Positions 1 through 6,330 of a stretch of DNA of 16,879 bases are shown piece by piece (positions within the stretch are counted from its first letter, which is position 1; each line of letters begins with the position of its first letter). A program made the position numbers and the translations under genes. This stretch comes from Nitrospirota bacterium (GTDB taxonomy: Bacteria > Nitrospirota > Thermodesulfovibrionia > Thermodesulfovibrionales > JdFR-88), in assembly GCA_021819985.1 (NCBI GenBank), contig JAKAEG010000024.1:1-16879 (forward strand), written 5' to 3'. The notes beneath the pieces were generated by a model. That model did no database searches, was not told where the DNA came from, and was given only the letters and a program-made list of their open reading frames with translations.

Positions 1-634
1 CTCAAGCTCGTATGTAGGTGTTTTTGTGGAAACACTTATAAGAATGGCCCTTTCCCTTCCGTCAGCCTGGTCGTAATCAAAGAGCCGTTTGCGCTCCATC
101 TCGCTTTCAAGCGCGGAGATGAACCCCTCAAAATCGAACCTGAGCCTGCCCATATCGGGAAAATCCAGCACCTCTATTTTTTTCCCGTCTCCCTGGGGCA
201 GCAAATGGGCCATCTGGACTGCGCCCGGCTGCCCGTCCCCCCTGACGCCTATGGCCGCTATCAAATCCAGCCTCAACAAGGCAAGGTCGGTAATGTCATC
301 GCGGGTCAGGGTTTTGTCTTTCAAATGTGTGTGGACAAGCCTTAAGCCCCTGAGGGCCTTTCTGCCAAGCGGATGGGCTTCCAGAGAGGGTATGAAAATG
401 CTGCCGGAGTCCCCCACTATGACTTGCAGAACAGCGCCGCGCCTGTTTATCAGGACGCCTATCTGCCTGCCGAATTGGGAGGAAAGGGCCGCCAGCTGCT
501 TCGCCAGCTCGAACGTGACAACCTCGGACGGGGGCACTCTTCTTCTGAAGATCCTTTCAAGGAGGCGGAGTTCGCTTCCCCTCAGGCCCGATGTATTGCC
601 GGATATGGAAGGTATCTTAAAGGACCTCTTTCAT
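1..634 (-). CDS. hflX: GTPase HflX, N-terminal part (gene runs off the left edge; start needs a +1 shift or a non-AUG start)
   Basis: HflX is a ribosome-associated GTPase that splits or rescues stalled ribosomes, mostly under stress. About 206 codons of the conserved frame lie in the window (618 down to 1). They read as the N-terminal HflX domain: GNTSGLRGSELRLLERIFRR at the start, then RRRVPPSEVV, ELAKQLAALS, RQIGVLINRRG, LRGLRLVHTHL and DLALLRLDLIAAIGV. The G domain lies outside the window. The conserved frame has TGA (635-633) immediately upstream and no ATG, GTG or TTG before the conserved block. An ATG at 634-632 opens the neighbouring frame, MKEVL, and stops at TAA (619-617). Skipping one base after CTT gives MKEVL-KIPSISGNTSGL. 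AUA at 615-613, with GAGG nine bases upstream, is the alternative start. The family call is firm; the start is unresolved. Confidence 0.88.
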
Positions 635-686
635 GCGGTTTCTTTTTTATTTTATCATAGCCCGGATTTTGGTGACGCCAGTCATT

Positions 687-714
687 TTTAGAATCCCATC
701 CGTTCCCATATAAT
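687..714 (+). promoter_or_regulatory. Putative sigma-70-type promoter for the TPR gene
   Basis: TTTAGA (687-692), a 16-base spacer, then a perfect TATAAT (709-714). Transcription would start near 721, leaving about 30 nt before the ATG at 751. It lies in the divergent gap between hflX and the TPR gene. Recognised by eye only. Confidence 0.5.
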
Positions 715-750
715 TACTCAGCCGTGCCATCATCCGTCGGGAGAAATCAA

Positions 751-1269
751 ATGAACGACCCCGCAAAAGAACTCTTCGATACAGGCCTTTTCTGGTTTGG
801 AAGGGGGGAAATGCTAAAGGCCCTTCCTTTCTTGGAAAAATCTTTCAGTCTGGACCCCACAAACGGCATTTGCCTGTCATATCTGGCCCTGCTGATCGGC
901 CTGGAACGGGGGCAGGCACAGAAGGGGATAGAACTGGCTAAAGAGGCAGTCGCCAAAGCTCCCGGAATTCCTGCTCTGTACGTGAACCTTGCCAAGCTTT
1001 ACAACAAAACGGGGAAAAATGCGGAGGCCATGGACGCGCTTCGTCAAAGCCTGAAACAAGGGACCAGTCCCGAAGCAAACGCGCTCTTGAATGAGATGAA
1101 CCCCCGTATGAAGCCCCTCTTTTCATGCCTCGCAAGGGGCAATTTCCTGAACAGATTCGCCGGTAAAGTATTGAAAAAGACCGGGCTCAGACGGTTCAGG
1201 ACGCCTGGGCAGAGGAGCAAAAAATTAAAAAATTTGAAAATCACATTACTTGCCAGGAAAGGATGGTGA
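751..1269 (+). CDS. Small TPR-repeat protein with a basic C-terminal tail
   Basis: This encodes a predicted soluble protein of 172 residues with about two to three tetratricopeptide repeats. Helical pairs with TPR-like spacing are visible in the first 110 residues, for example AKELFDTGLFWFGRGEMLKA followed by LPFLEKSFSLDPTN, and later ALYVNLAKLYNKTGKNAEAM. The last 50 residues are basic (VLKKTGLRRFRTPGQRSKKL) and could contact nucleic acid or membrane, which is inference. I chose the ATG at 751 because GGGAG lies 8 bases upstream; the in-frame ATG at 724 has no such site. No signal peptide is visible. TPR proteins are scaffolds, and no specific partner can be named. A second small gene follows 12 bases downstream, so the two probably form one operon. 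Confidence 0.75.
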   Translation: MNDPAKELFDTGLFWFGRGEMLKALPFLEKSFSLDPTNGICLSYLALLIGLERGQAQKGIELAKEAVAKAPGIPALYVNLAKLYNKTGKNAEAMDALRQSLKQGTSPEANALLNEMNPRMKPLFSCLARGNFLNRFAGKVLKKTGLRRFRTPGQRSKKLKNLKITLLARKGW

Positions 1270-1281
1270 AAGGGCATGGGC

Positions 1282-1569
1282 ATGAGCGAGAATCTGAAAA
1301 CAATCGGTAATCCGGATGACCAATCCGAAAAAACTGTATCGATACTGAAATTGCCGGAGCGCGCGGCCTATGAAGGAGGGGTAGCGGATCCGGACAAGGG
1401 AACATCAGTTTCGCCCGGCAACGAAGGGAGCATGAACGCCATCATCAAGGGGAGCAAACTCACCGGGAATATGATAATCACCCACGACCTGGAGGGAGAG
1501 CGCACCGCCGAGCCAAAACTCGAAAAGGACAAAAAGACCAAAAAGGGCCTCTTCTCCAAAAAGGCCTGA
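1282..1569 (+). CDS. Hypothetical protein, 95 aa, with a possible bactofilin-like segment
   Basis: I do not recognise this gene with confidence. The product is hydrophilic and starts MSENLKTIGN. It ends in a lysine-rich tail (KKTKKGLFSKKA). Around residues 50-70 the stretch NAIIKGSKLTGNMIITHDLE resembles the opening strands of bactofilins, which are polymer-forming cytoskeletal beta-helix proteins. The beta-helix core that should follow is absent. AGGG at 1271-1274 is seven bases from the ATG at 1282 but only one base from the ATG at 1276, so 1282 is preferred. It follows the TPR gene closely and is probably cotranscribed with it. It could be a remnant, a small partner protein, or chance resemblance. 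Confidence 0.55.
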   Translation: MSENLKTIGNPDDQSEKTVSILKLPERAAYEGGVADPDKGTSVSPGNEGSMNAIIKGSKLTGNMIITHDLEGERTAEPKLEKDKKTKKGLFSKKA

Positions 1570-1728
1570 CCCTCAAAAAATCAAAAAAATAAAGACTCAG
1601 GCCATACGCTGAGACCGGTAACTTTTGCAGCTTCCCACAGTTACCGTTCATAGATCGCCAACATAACCCAATCATATCTTGCCAGAAAAGGCCAGCCGCC
1701 AGATGAACGGCGTCATAACCTCGTTAGC

Positions 1729-1869
1729 AGGCTGTTGAAAAACCCGGATTTCATTAAAGACGTCATGCCCGAGGTATTAATCGGGCATCCAAGTTGACTT
1801 GTTTTTAAATGGATTCCCGCCTGCGCGGGAATGACAGACAAAAAGCACAATAGAGTTTTTCAACAGCCT
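1729..1869. mobile_element. MITE-like non-autonomous element, 141 bp
   Basis: A perfect 15-bp terminal inverted repeat bounds the element: AGGCTGTTGAAAAAC at 1729-1743 and its reverse complement at 1855-1869. There is no open reading frame inside. The interior carries two hairpin-forming modules, GCCCGA...TCGGGC and TTCCCGC...GCGGGAA. End sequences of this kind are familiar from insertion sequences, from memory possibly the IS1182 group, so mobilisation in trans by a transposase elsewhere is likely. No clear target-site duplication could be identified. Confidence 0.7.
1762..1835 (+). repeat. Dispersed double-hairpin repeat, copy A
   Basis: The 74-bp unit starts GTCATGCCCGAGG and ends GCGGGAATGAC. 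It comprises two palindromes, GCCCGA/TCGGGC and TTCCCGC/GCGGGAA, and lies inside the MITE-like element. A 66-bp copy in reverse orientation lies at 8316-8381, differing mainly in the central linker. Confidence 0.8.
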
Positions 1870-1888
1870 CATAGGTTAGAATTTTACG

Positions 1889-2674
1889 ATGAGAAAAATT
1901 CGGCTGACGCTCGAATATGATGGCACCCGGTATGCCGGATGGCAGAGCCAGAAGGCAAGACCGGGAGTCCGCACTATACAGGAGGAGCTTGAAGACAAAA
2001 TAAAAAGGCTCCTTAAGTCTGAAGAGGCATCCCTCATTTGCGCAGGAAGGACGGATGCAGGCGTGCATGCGCTGGGGCAGGTGGCCGCATTCAGGGCGCA
2101 TGCCGGTTTTTCCCTTACCTCCGATGTGATAAAAAAAGCGATAAACTCCATGGTCCCGGAGGACATACGCGTGCTTGAGGCCGCCGATTGCCCGCATGAT
2201 TTCCATCCGCGGCATGATGCTCTGAAGAAAACCTATTTTTATATTTTGGCCCTGACGCCCTACCCTCCCGTTTTCATCAGGCGTTATGCATGGGAGATAC
2301 CGTGGCGGCTCGATATCGAGGCGATGAGGGCGGCCTCCGCCCTGATGATAGGGAAAAGGGATTTTTCGTCCTTCAGGGCCTCCGGGTGCGGCTCCAAAAC
2401 ACCGGTAAAGGAGATATTCTCGATTGAGATAACCCCGCTTGAGGAGATCGGGTTTCTGACTTCAGGCTTTAAAGGGGATTACCTCAGGATAAGCATTACG
2501 GCCGACGCGTTCCTGAGGCACATGTGCAGGAATATCGTGGGCACGCTGGTGCTGGTTGGAAGGGGGAAAATAAAGCCCGATGAGATCGGGCCTGTCATAG
2601 AGTCAAGGGACAGGAGGCTTGCCGGCCCTACCGCGCCCGCGCGAGGTTTGTTTCTGGAGCGGGTTTACTATTAG
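1889..2674 (+). CDS. truA: tRNA pseudouridine(38-40) synthase TruA
   Basis: TruA isomerises uridines 38, 39 and 40 in the anticodon stem-loop of many tRNAs to pseudouridine. The product has 261 residues, the normal length. The N-terminus YDGTRYAGWQSQ (10-21) is typical. The signature CAGRTDAGVHALGQV follows, with the catalytic Asp at position 56. Further family blocks are KTYFYIL, FSSFRASGCGSKTPVKEI and the C-terminal FLRHMCRNIVGTLV. The Shine-Dalgarno site is weak: AGG at 1873-1875, 13 bases from the ATG. TAGAAT at 1877-1882 could be a -10 box so close to the ATG that a transcript from it would have almost no leader. It appears monocistronic. The MITE-like element ends 19 bp upstream and may supply or disturb the promoter. 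Confidence 0.97.
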   Translation: MRKIRLTLEYDGTRYAGWQSQKARPGVRTIQEELEDKIKRLLKSEEASLICAGRTDAGVHALGQVAAFRAHAGFSLTSDVIKKAINSMVPEDIRVLEAADCPHDFHPRHDALKKTYFYILALTPYPPVFIRRYAWEIPWRLDIEAMRAASALMIGKRDFSSFRASGCGSKTPVKEIFSIEITPLEEIGFLTSGFKGDYLRISITADAFLRHMCRNIVGTLVLVGRGKIKPDEIGPVIESRDRRLAGPTAPARGLFLERVYY

Positions 2675-2710
2675 AACATATCTCAAAATAGCTTCCGGCT
2701 GCAAGGGGCT

Positions 2711-2745
2711 TAAAAATGAAAAACCCTGCAGTTTGGCTGCAGGGG
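2711..2745 (-). terminator. Intrinsic terminator of the rpsB operon
   Basis: A perfect 8-bp stem, CCCTGCAG (2724-2731) and CTGCAGGG (2737-2744), encloses a 5-base loop. Read on the minus strand it is followed by TTTTTCATTTTTA. It lies about 50 bp after the DksA-like stop codon. The other strand has no T-run after the stem, so it should act mainly on minus-strand transcripts. Confidence 0.8.
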
Positions 2746-2794
2746 TAAAAAAAAAGAATCTGATTTAAGTTAAAACTCTAAGACCATAAGGCGG

Positions 2795-3382
2795 CTACAT
2801 CCCGGTCTCGCGCTCCATCGCCTCAATGATCTCTCTTCTTTCCTGGTCCTCTTTGCAATAGATGGCAAAAGGCATCACCTTGAGGCGCTCGATATCTATT
2901 TCTTCGCCGCAATCCTCGCAAATGCCATAGGTGCCCTCGGCAAGTTTTCTCAATGCCTCATCTATCTTGGTCAGGTTTTCCCTGTGGGTGCTTAACTGTT
3001 TGAAGCTGATGTCCTCCGAGAGGTCCACGACCGACCAGTCTCCGTCATCAAGCGCGGTCTCGACGACCTGCCTGTTTTCGCCGCTGATGATCCTGTTTAT
3101 CTCTTTTTTGGCCTCGCCCAAGATCCGGCTTCTCTGCTGCACGAGTTCTCTTCTCAACTCAAATGTCCTGTCGGGATTCTCCTCCTCGCTGAACCTGCTT
3201 TGAACGGGTTTTTTTGCCTTTTCCTCCGGGGGCACGGGTTTTCCCTTTGCCGCTGCCTTTTCCTTGGCAGCCGGACTTGCAGCACGTTCCGCGCGCGCAG
3301 GCTCAGCCGGCTTTTTCGTGGCGGCCGGCTTTGCGGCTGGCGAGGATTTTACTTTTGTTTTATCAATTTTTTTAGATGGCAT
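2795..3382 (-). CDS. TraR/DksA family zinc-finger protein with an Ala/Lys/Pro-rich N-terminal extension
   Basis: Proteins of this family bind RNA polymerase through the secondary channel and, with ppGpp, adjust rRNA and amino-acid promoters. Of 195 residues, the first 75 or so are low-complexity and rich in Lys, Ala and Pro, probably disordered. The DksA-like coiled-coil region follows (FELRRELVQQRSRILGEAKK onward, with VVDLSEDIS near 120-128). The C-terminal zinc finger is C155-x2-C158-x17-C176-x2-D179: spacing is canonical, but the fourth Cys is Asp (YCKEDQE). The start ATG lies two bases after the preceding small gene's stop, with AGGAG 12 bases upstream inside that gene. It is the last gene of the rpsB operon, followed by a terminator. 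The family is clear; a true DksA role is less so. Confidence 0.88.
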   Translation of the reverse strand: MPSKKIDKTKVKSSPAAKPAATKKPAEPARAERAASPAAKEKAAAKGKPVPPEEKAKKPVQSRFSEEENPDRTFELRRELVQQRSRILGEAKKEINRIISGENRQVVETALDDGDWSVVDLSEDISFKQLSTHRENLTKIDEALRKLAEGTYGICEDCGEEIDIERLKVMPFAIYCKEDQERREIIEAMERETGM

Positions 3383-3384
3383 GT

Positions 3385-3525
3385 TTATTTTTTCTCCTGC
3401 TGCGCGGTATCGTTCTCCTTATGGATCTCCTGGATGCTCTTAATCTTTATTCCGGCCTGCTGCAGGGCTTTCTGTATGTCCACGGCTTTAGCGTCTTCGA
3501 CCTTTACCATAAAATTGGATCTCAT
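3385..3525 (-). CDS. Small hypothetical protein, 46 aa
   Basis: The translation begins MRSNFMVKVEDAKAVDIQKA and ends in a charged tail. Residues 8-35 look like a compact beta-alpha-beta piece (VKVEDAKAVDIQKALQQAGI, then KIKSIQEIH). I do not recognise a family. It fills the space between frr and the DksA-like gene almost exactly. GGAGG overlapping the end of frr lies 10 bases before the ATG; a TTG two codons upstream is an alternative start with five-base spacing. The stop is two bases before the next ATG. This tight fit, good ribosome site and protein-like composition support a real gene, although no homolog search was possible. Confidence 0.65.
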   Translation of the reverse strand: MRSNFMVKVEDAKAVDIQKALQQAGIKIKSIQEIHKENDTAQQEKK

Positions 3526-3531
3526 GACCAA

Positions 3532-4089
3532 CTAAACCTCCATTATCTCTTTTTCCTTGACATGCAAAAGATCATCGACCTTCTTGATGTACGCGTCAGT
3601 CATTTTCTGTATCTCGTCGATGGTCTTTTTAACCTCGTCTTCGCTTATGTGCTTGTCTTTTTCAAGCTTCTTAACGTGATCGTTCATGTCCCGGCGGATA
3701 TTCCTGAGGGCCACCTTTGAATCCTCCGCCCTCTTTTTTACCACCTTCACGAGGTCTTTCCTGCGCTCTTCAGTAAGCGAAGGGATTGGAAGCCTGATCA
3801 CCTTTCCATCGTTTGCAGGCGTAAGGCCCAGGTCCGATTTCAACAGGGCCCGCTCTATTTCCGGGACTATCTTCTGGTCCCAGGGCTGAATGAGTATCAT
3901 CCGGCTGTCCGGGACGGAAAGGGCCGCGACCTGCTGGAGAGGAGTGGGCACATGGTAATAATCCACAGTTACGCCGTCCAGCAGCGCAAGGGAGGCCCTG
4001 CCCGTCCGCACAGAGCCGAACTCCTTCCGGAGCGCCTCTATCGCGCCGTCCATCTTGTGTTGAAGCTTGTCCTTTATATCCTTATCCAT
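3532..4089 (-). CDS. frr: Ribosome recycling factor
   Basis: RRF works with EF-G to split the post-termination ribosome so that its subunits can be reused. The 185-residue product is the usual length and spans the whole family. It starts in the long helix of domain I, with FGSVRTGRASLALLDGVTVD. Then come PTPLQQVAALSVPDSRMILI and LTPANDGKVIRLPIPSLTEE, and it ends in the second and third helices (RRKDLVKVVKKRAED, VALRNIRRDMNDHVKKLEKD). It follows pyrH with a single-base gap, the conserved rpsB-tsf-pyrH-frr order. The ribosome-binding site is weak (AGAG inside the pyrH end), so coupling to pyrH translation is likely. Confidence 0.98.
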   Translation of the reverse strand: MDKDIKDKLQHKMDGAIEALRKEFGSVRTGRASLALLDGVTVDYYHVPTPLQQVAALSVPDSRMILIQPWDQKIVPEIERALLKSDLGLTPANDGKVIRLPIPSLTEERRKDLVKVVKKRAEDSKVALRNIRRDMNDHVKKLEKDKHISEDEVKKTIDEIQKMTDAYIKKVDDLLHVKEKEIMEV

Positions 4090-4090
4090 A

Positions 4091-4813
4091 TCACTCTATT
4101 ATAGTGCCGATTTTCTTGCCCGCAATCAGGCTTGTTATGCTGCCCTTCCCTTTGAGATTAAATACCACAATAGGCATATGGTTGTCCATACACAAAGTGA
4201 TCGCGGTGGAGTCCATTACCTTTAGCCCCTTCTTTATGACATCGATGTAGCTTATCCTGTCGTATTTTTTCGCTTTGGGGTCTTTTACAGGGTCAGCGGT
4301 ATAGACGCCGTCCACCTTTGTCCCCTTGCAGATGACGTCCGCGCCTATCTCCATTGCCCTCAGCGCCGCCGCCGTATCCGTGGTGAAATAAGGATTGCCG
4401 GTGCCGGCCGCAAATATCACGACCCTGCCCTTTTCAAGATGCCTTATTGCCCGCCTTCTAATATAAGGCTCGGCCAATTCGCGCATATCTATGGCCGTCT
4501 GCACCCTTGTGGGGATTTTCTGCTGCTCGAGCGCGTTCTGGACGGCAAGCGAATTTATGACCGTCGCAAGCATGCCCATATAATCGGCCTGCGAGCGGTC
4601 CATGCCCTGGGCAGACGCTTCGATACCCCTGAATATGTTGCCCCCACCTATAACGAGTGCGATCTGCGCGCCGGTCTTTATCGCCTTGCCGACCTCGCGG
4701 GCTATGAACTCCACCGTCTCCGGCTCTATGCCGTACGAGCGGGCCCCCATCAGGGCTTCACCCGAGAGCTTTATCAGCAGGCGGTTATAGACCCTATTTT
4801 GCGCTTTCGCCAA
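4091..4813 (-). CDS. pyrH: UMP kinase (TTG start)
   Basis: PyrH phosphorylates UMP to UDP with ATP, a step in pyrimidine nucleotide synthesis. It belongs to the amino-acid-kinase fold and normally acts as a hexamer. Of 240 residues, KLSGEALMG (15-23) is the ATP-binding start, IGGGNIFRG lies at 55-63, and DYMGMLATVINSLAVQNALE starts at 77. TDTAAALRAMEIGADVICKG follows, then KVDGVYTADP and KVMDSTAITLCMDN. The start is TTG, supported by AAGG seven bases upstream. It overlaps the end of tsf by 20 bases, so it is probably coupled to tsf translation. Confidence 0.98.
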   Translation of the reverse strand: MAKAQNRVYNRLLIKLSGEALMGARSYGIEPETVEFIAREVGKAIKTGAQIALVIGGGNIFRGIEASAQGMDRSQADYMGMLATVINSLAVQNALEQQKIPTRVQTAIDMRELAEPYIRRRAIRHLEKGRVVIFAAGTGNPYFTTDTAAALRAMEIGADVICKGTKVDGVYTADPVKDPKAKKYDRISYIDVIKKGLKVMDSTAITLCMDNHMPIVVFNLKGKGSITSLIAGKKIGTIIE

Positions 4814-5390
4814 GCTGGTACCTTGTAAAGCGTCTTACTATTATGTTTTCCCCGACTTTGGCCACCTTCCCTGTGATAAGGTCTTTTATCTTCTTTTTGC
4901 CCTCGGGGTCTTTGACAAATATCTGGTCCAGAAGGCAGATGTCCTCGTAGAATTTTTCGAGCTTGCCCTGGATTATCTTTTCAATAACGTGTTCGGGTTT
5001 CCCCTGCACCTGTGTTTTGTAGATCTCCGTTTCGCGGTCGATCATATCCTGGGGGACTTCCTCCCTCTGCAGATATGCCGGACCCGCCGCCGCTATATGC
5101 ATGGCGATGTCCTTCACAAGCTCCTTGAAGTCCTCCGTGCGGGCGACAAAATCCGTCTCGCAATTGACCTCGATAAGGACGCCTATCTTGTCCATATGTA
5201 TATAGGAGAAGACCAGGCCCTGCGAGGCCGTCCGGGCCGCTTTCTTCTGCGCGGTCGCTACGCCTTTGCGCCTGAGGGTGTCAACGGCCTTTTCCATATC
5301 CCCACCGGTCTCTTCGAGAGCCTTCTTGCACTCCATCATCCCGGCGCCTGTCTTTTCTCTAAGGTTCCTGACCAGTTCGGCTGTTATCAT
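4794..5390 (-). CDS. tsf: Elongation factor Ts, short form
   Basis: EF-Ts is the nucleotide exchange factor that releases GDP from EF-Tu. The 198-residue length matches the short form found in many bacteria, against about 283 in E. coli, which lacks much of the second core subdomain. The N-terminal domain opens MITAELVRNLREKTGAGMME, followed by CKKALEETGGDMEKAVDTLR. Then comes the EF-Tu-contact and core region, with IEVNCETDFVAR and FKELVKDIAMHIAAAGP. The end has VGENIIVRRFTRYQLGE. Its ATG overlaps the rpsB TGA by four bases (ATGA), so the pair is translationally coupled. Confidence 0.98.
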   Translation of the reverse strand: MITAELVRNLREKTGAGMMECKKALEETGGDMEKAVDTLRRKGVATAQKKAARTASQGLVFSYIHMDKIGVLIEVNCETDFVARTEDFKELVKDIAMHIAAAGPAYLQREEVPQDMIDRETEIYKTQVQGKPEHVIEKIIQGKLEKFYEDICLLDQIFVKDPEGKKKIKDLITGKVAKVGENIIVRRFTRYQLGESAK

Positions 5391-6196
5391 TGAGCAGCCT
5401 CCTCACTGGCCGCGGCCGCCTCCACCGGCGCCTGCGCCGCCGCCTCTACGGGCTCGGTGACTGCCTTCTTCTCCTCTATCTGGGCCTCTTCGACCTTCTC
5501 ATGTTTCTTGTTGTACATGTCACGGCCGGAGATGACAGCTTCGGCCATCTTGGAGGATATCAATGTAATTGCCCTTATCGCGTCGTCATTTCCGGGTATC
5601 ACGTAATCGATCTCATCGGGATCGCAGTTGGTGTCGACTATCGCGACGCAGGGGATGGAGAGCTTCTTGACCTCCGCAACCACTATCCTTTCCTTCCTGG
5701 GGTCCACTATGAAGATGGCGCCCGGAAGCCCAGGCATGTCCTTCATGCCGCTTAAGTACTTTTCCAGTCTTCCGCGCTCTTTCTCAAGGCGGGAAATCTC
5801 TTTTTTGGTGAGGCGGTCGTATGTGCCGTCCTCGCGCATCAGATTTATTTTCTTGAGCCTTTCGATGCTCTTTTTAATGGTCTTAAAATTCGTAAGCATG
5901 CCGCCAAGCCAGCGCTGGTTCACGAAGTATGCGCCCGCCCTTTTGGCCCATTCCGCTATAGAGTCCTGGGCCTGCTTCTTCGTGCCCACAAAAAGTATAG
6001 GCTGGTTGGTCGCGGCCACTTCTCTTATGAAATTATAGGCCGCCTCAAGTCCCTTCAGCGTCTTCTGAAGGTCTATTATGTAGATACCGTTCCTCTCGCC
6101 GAAGATGTAACGCTTCATCTTCGGGTTCCATCTCTTGACCTGGTGCCCGAAGTGGACTCCGGCCTCGAGCAGCTCTTTCATCGTTGCTACCGCCAT
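5387..6196 (-). CDS. rpsB: 30S ribosomal protein S2 with an Ala/Glu-rich C-terminal tail
   Basis: S2 is a late-assembling protein of the small subunit. It sits between head and body and is required for binding of S1. Of 269 residues, the first 225 or so are the S2 fold: MKELLEAGVHFGHQVKRWNP, KMKRYIFGERNGIYIIDLQK, VGTKKQAQD, NQRWLGGMLTNFKTI, LPGAIFIVDPRKERIVVAEV and VDTNCDPDEIDYVIPGNDDA. The remaining 45 residues are low-complexity (Ala, Glu, Pro), as in many S2 homologs. GGAGGAG lies about eight bases before the ATG. This is the first gene of the operon, with a candidate promoter and a hairpin leader upstream. Confidence 0.98.
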   Translation of the reverse strand: MAVATMKELLEAGVHFGHQVKRWNPKMKRYIFGERNGIYIIDLQKTLKGLEAAYNFIREVAATNQPILFVGTKKQAQDSIAEWAKRAGAYFVNQRWLGGMLTNFKTIKKSIERLKKINLMREDGTYDRLTKKEISRLEKERGRLEKYLSGMKDMPGLPGAIFIVDPRKERIVVAEVKKLSIPCVAIVDTNCDPDEIDYVIPGNDDAIRAITLISSKMAEAVISGRDMYNKKHEKVEEAQIEEKKAVTEPVEAAAQAPVEAAAASEEAAQ

Positions 6197-6238
6197 TTTC
6201 TGTGCTCCTCCTTCTGGTTTTTTCCTCCGCCCTCGCCA

Positions 6239-6265
6239 CGGGTACCCCTAAAGGGGACCAACCCG
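6239..6265 (-). promoter_or_regulatory. Hairpin in the rpsB leader, candidate S2 autoregulatory site
   Basis: A two-part stem about 43 bases before the rpsB ATG. The outer pair is CGGGT/ACCCG and the inner pair CCCC/GGGG around a TTTA loop, with an asymmetric internal bulge. rpsB leaders of many bacteria fold into structures by which S2 represses its own operon. A match to any defined leader family was not tested. Confidence 0.45.
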
Positions 6266-6301
6266 GGTGCGATTTTTCGGGCGTGTGTAAGTTAGCTTAT
6301 T

Positions 6302-6330
6302 ACTTTAGCATGCAACCCTGCTTTTTTCAA
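6302..6330 (-). promoter_or_regulatory. Putative sigma-70-type promoter of the rpsB operon
   Basis: On the minus strand: TTGAAA (-35, 6330-6325), exactly 17 bases, then TAAAGT (-10, 6307-6302). Transcription would start near 6295, giving a leader of about 100 nt that contains the hairpin at 6239-6265. Confidence 0.5.

Larger units (their letters stand above)
1570..1888. other. Non-coding gap before truA
   Basis: This 319-bp gap holds two things. The left half has two potential hairpins: CTCAG/CTGAG at about 1595-1612, and CGGTAAC/GTTACCG with an 18-base loop at about 1615-1646. Read on the minus strand, the first hairpin is followed by a T-rich run, but no minus-strand gene is present to be terminated. 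The right half is the MITE-like element described separately. No protein-coding potential was recognised. Confidence 0.6.

Noticed and set aside
89..691. A long plus-strand frame (about 200 residues) and a second at 373-660
   Set aside because: The opposite strand encodes clear HflX sequence across the same stretch; the plus-strand translations have no family-like motifs and Ser-rich, shadow-type composition.
1595..1612. Minus-strand intrinsic terminator (CTCAG/CTGAG followed by T-rich DNA)
   Set aside because: The stem is only five pairs and no minus-strand gene lies upstream of it within the window.
1588..1655. Resemblance to a c-di-GMP-I (GEMM) riboswitch (AAAGACTCAGGCC and GTTACCG)
   Set aside because: The first half of the aptamer is missing, order and spacing do not fit, and the next gene (truA) is 230 bp away behind a MITE-like element. 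Only scattered words match.
4439..4828. Plus-strand open frame inside pyrH and similar long frames inside tsf, rpsB, accC and aroQ
   Set aside because: They lie opposite well-identified conserved genes and have no ribosome sites or recognisable motifs.
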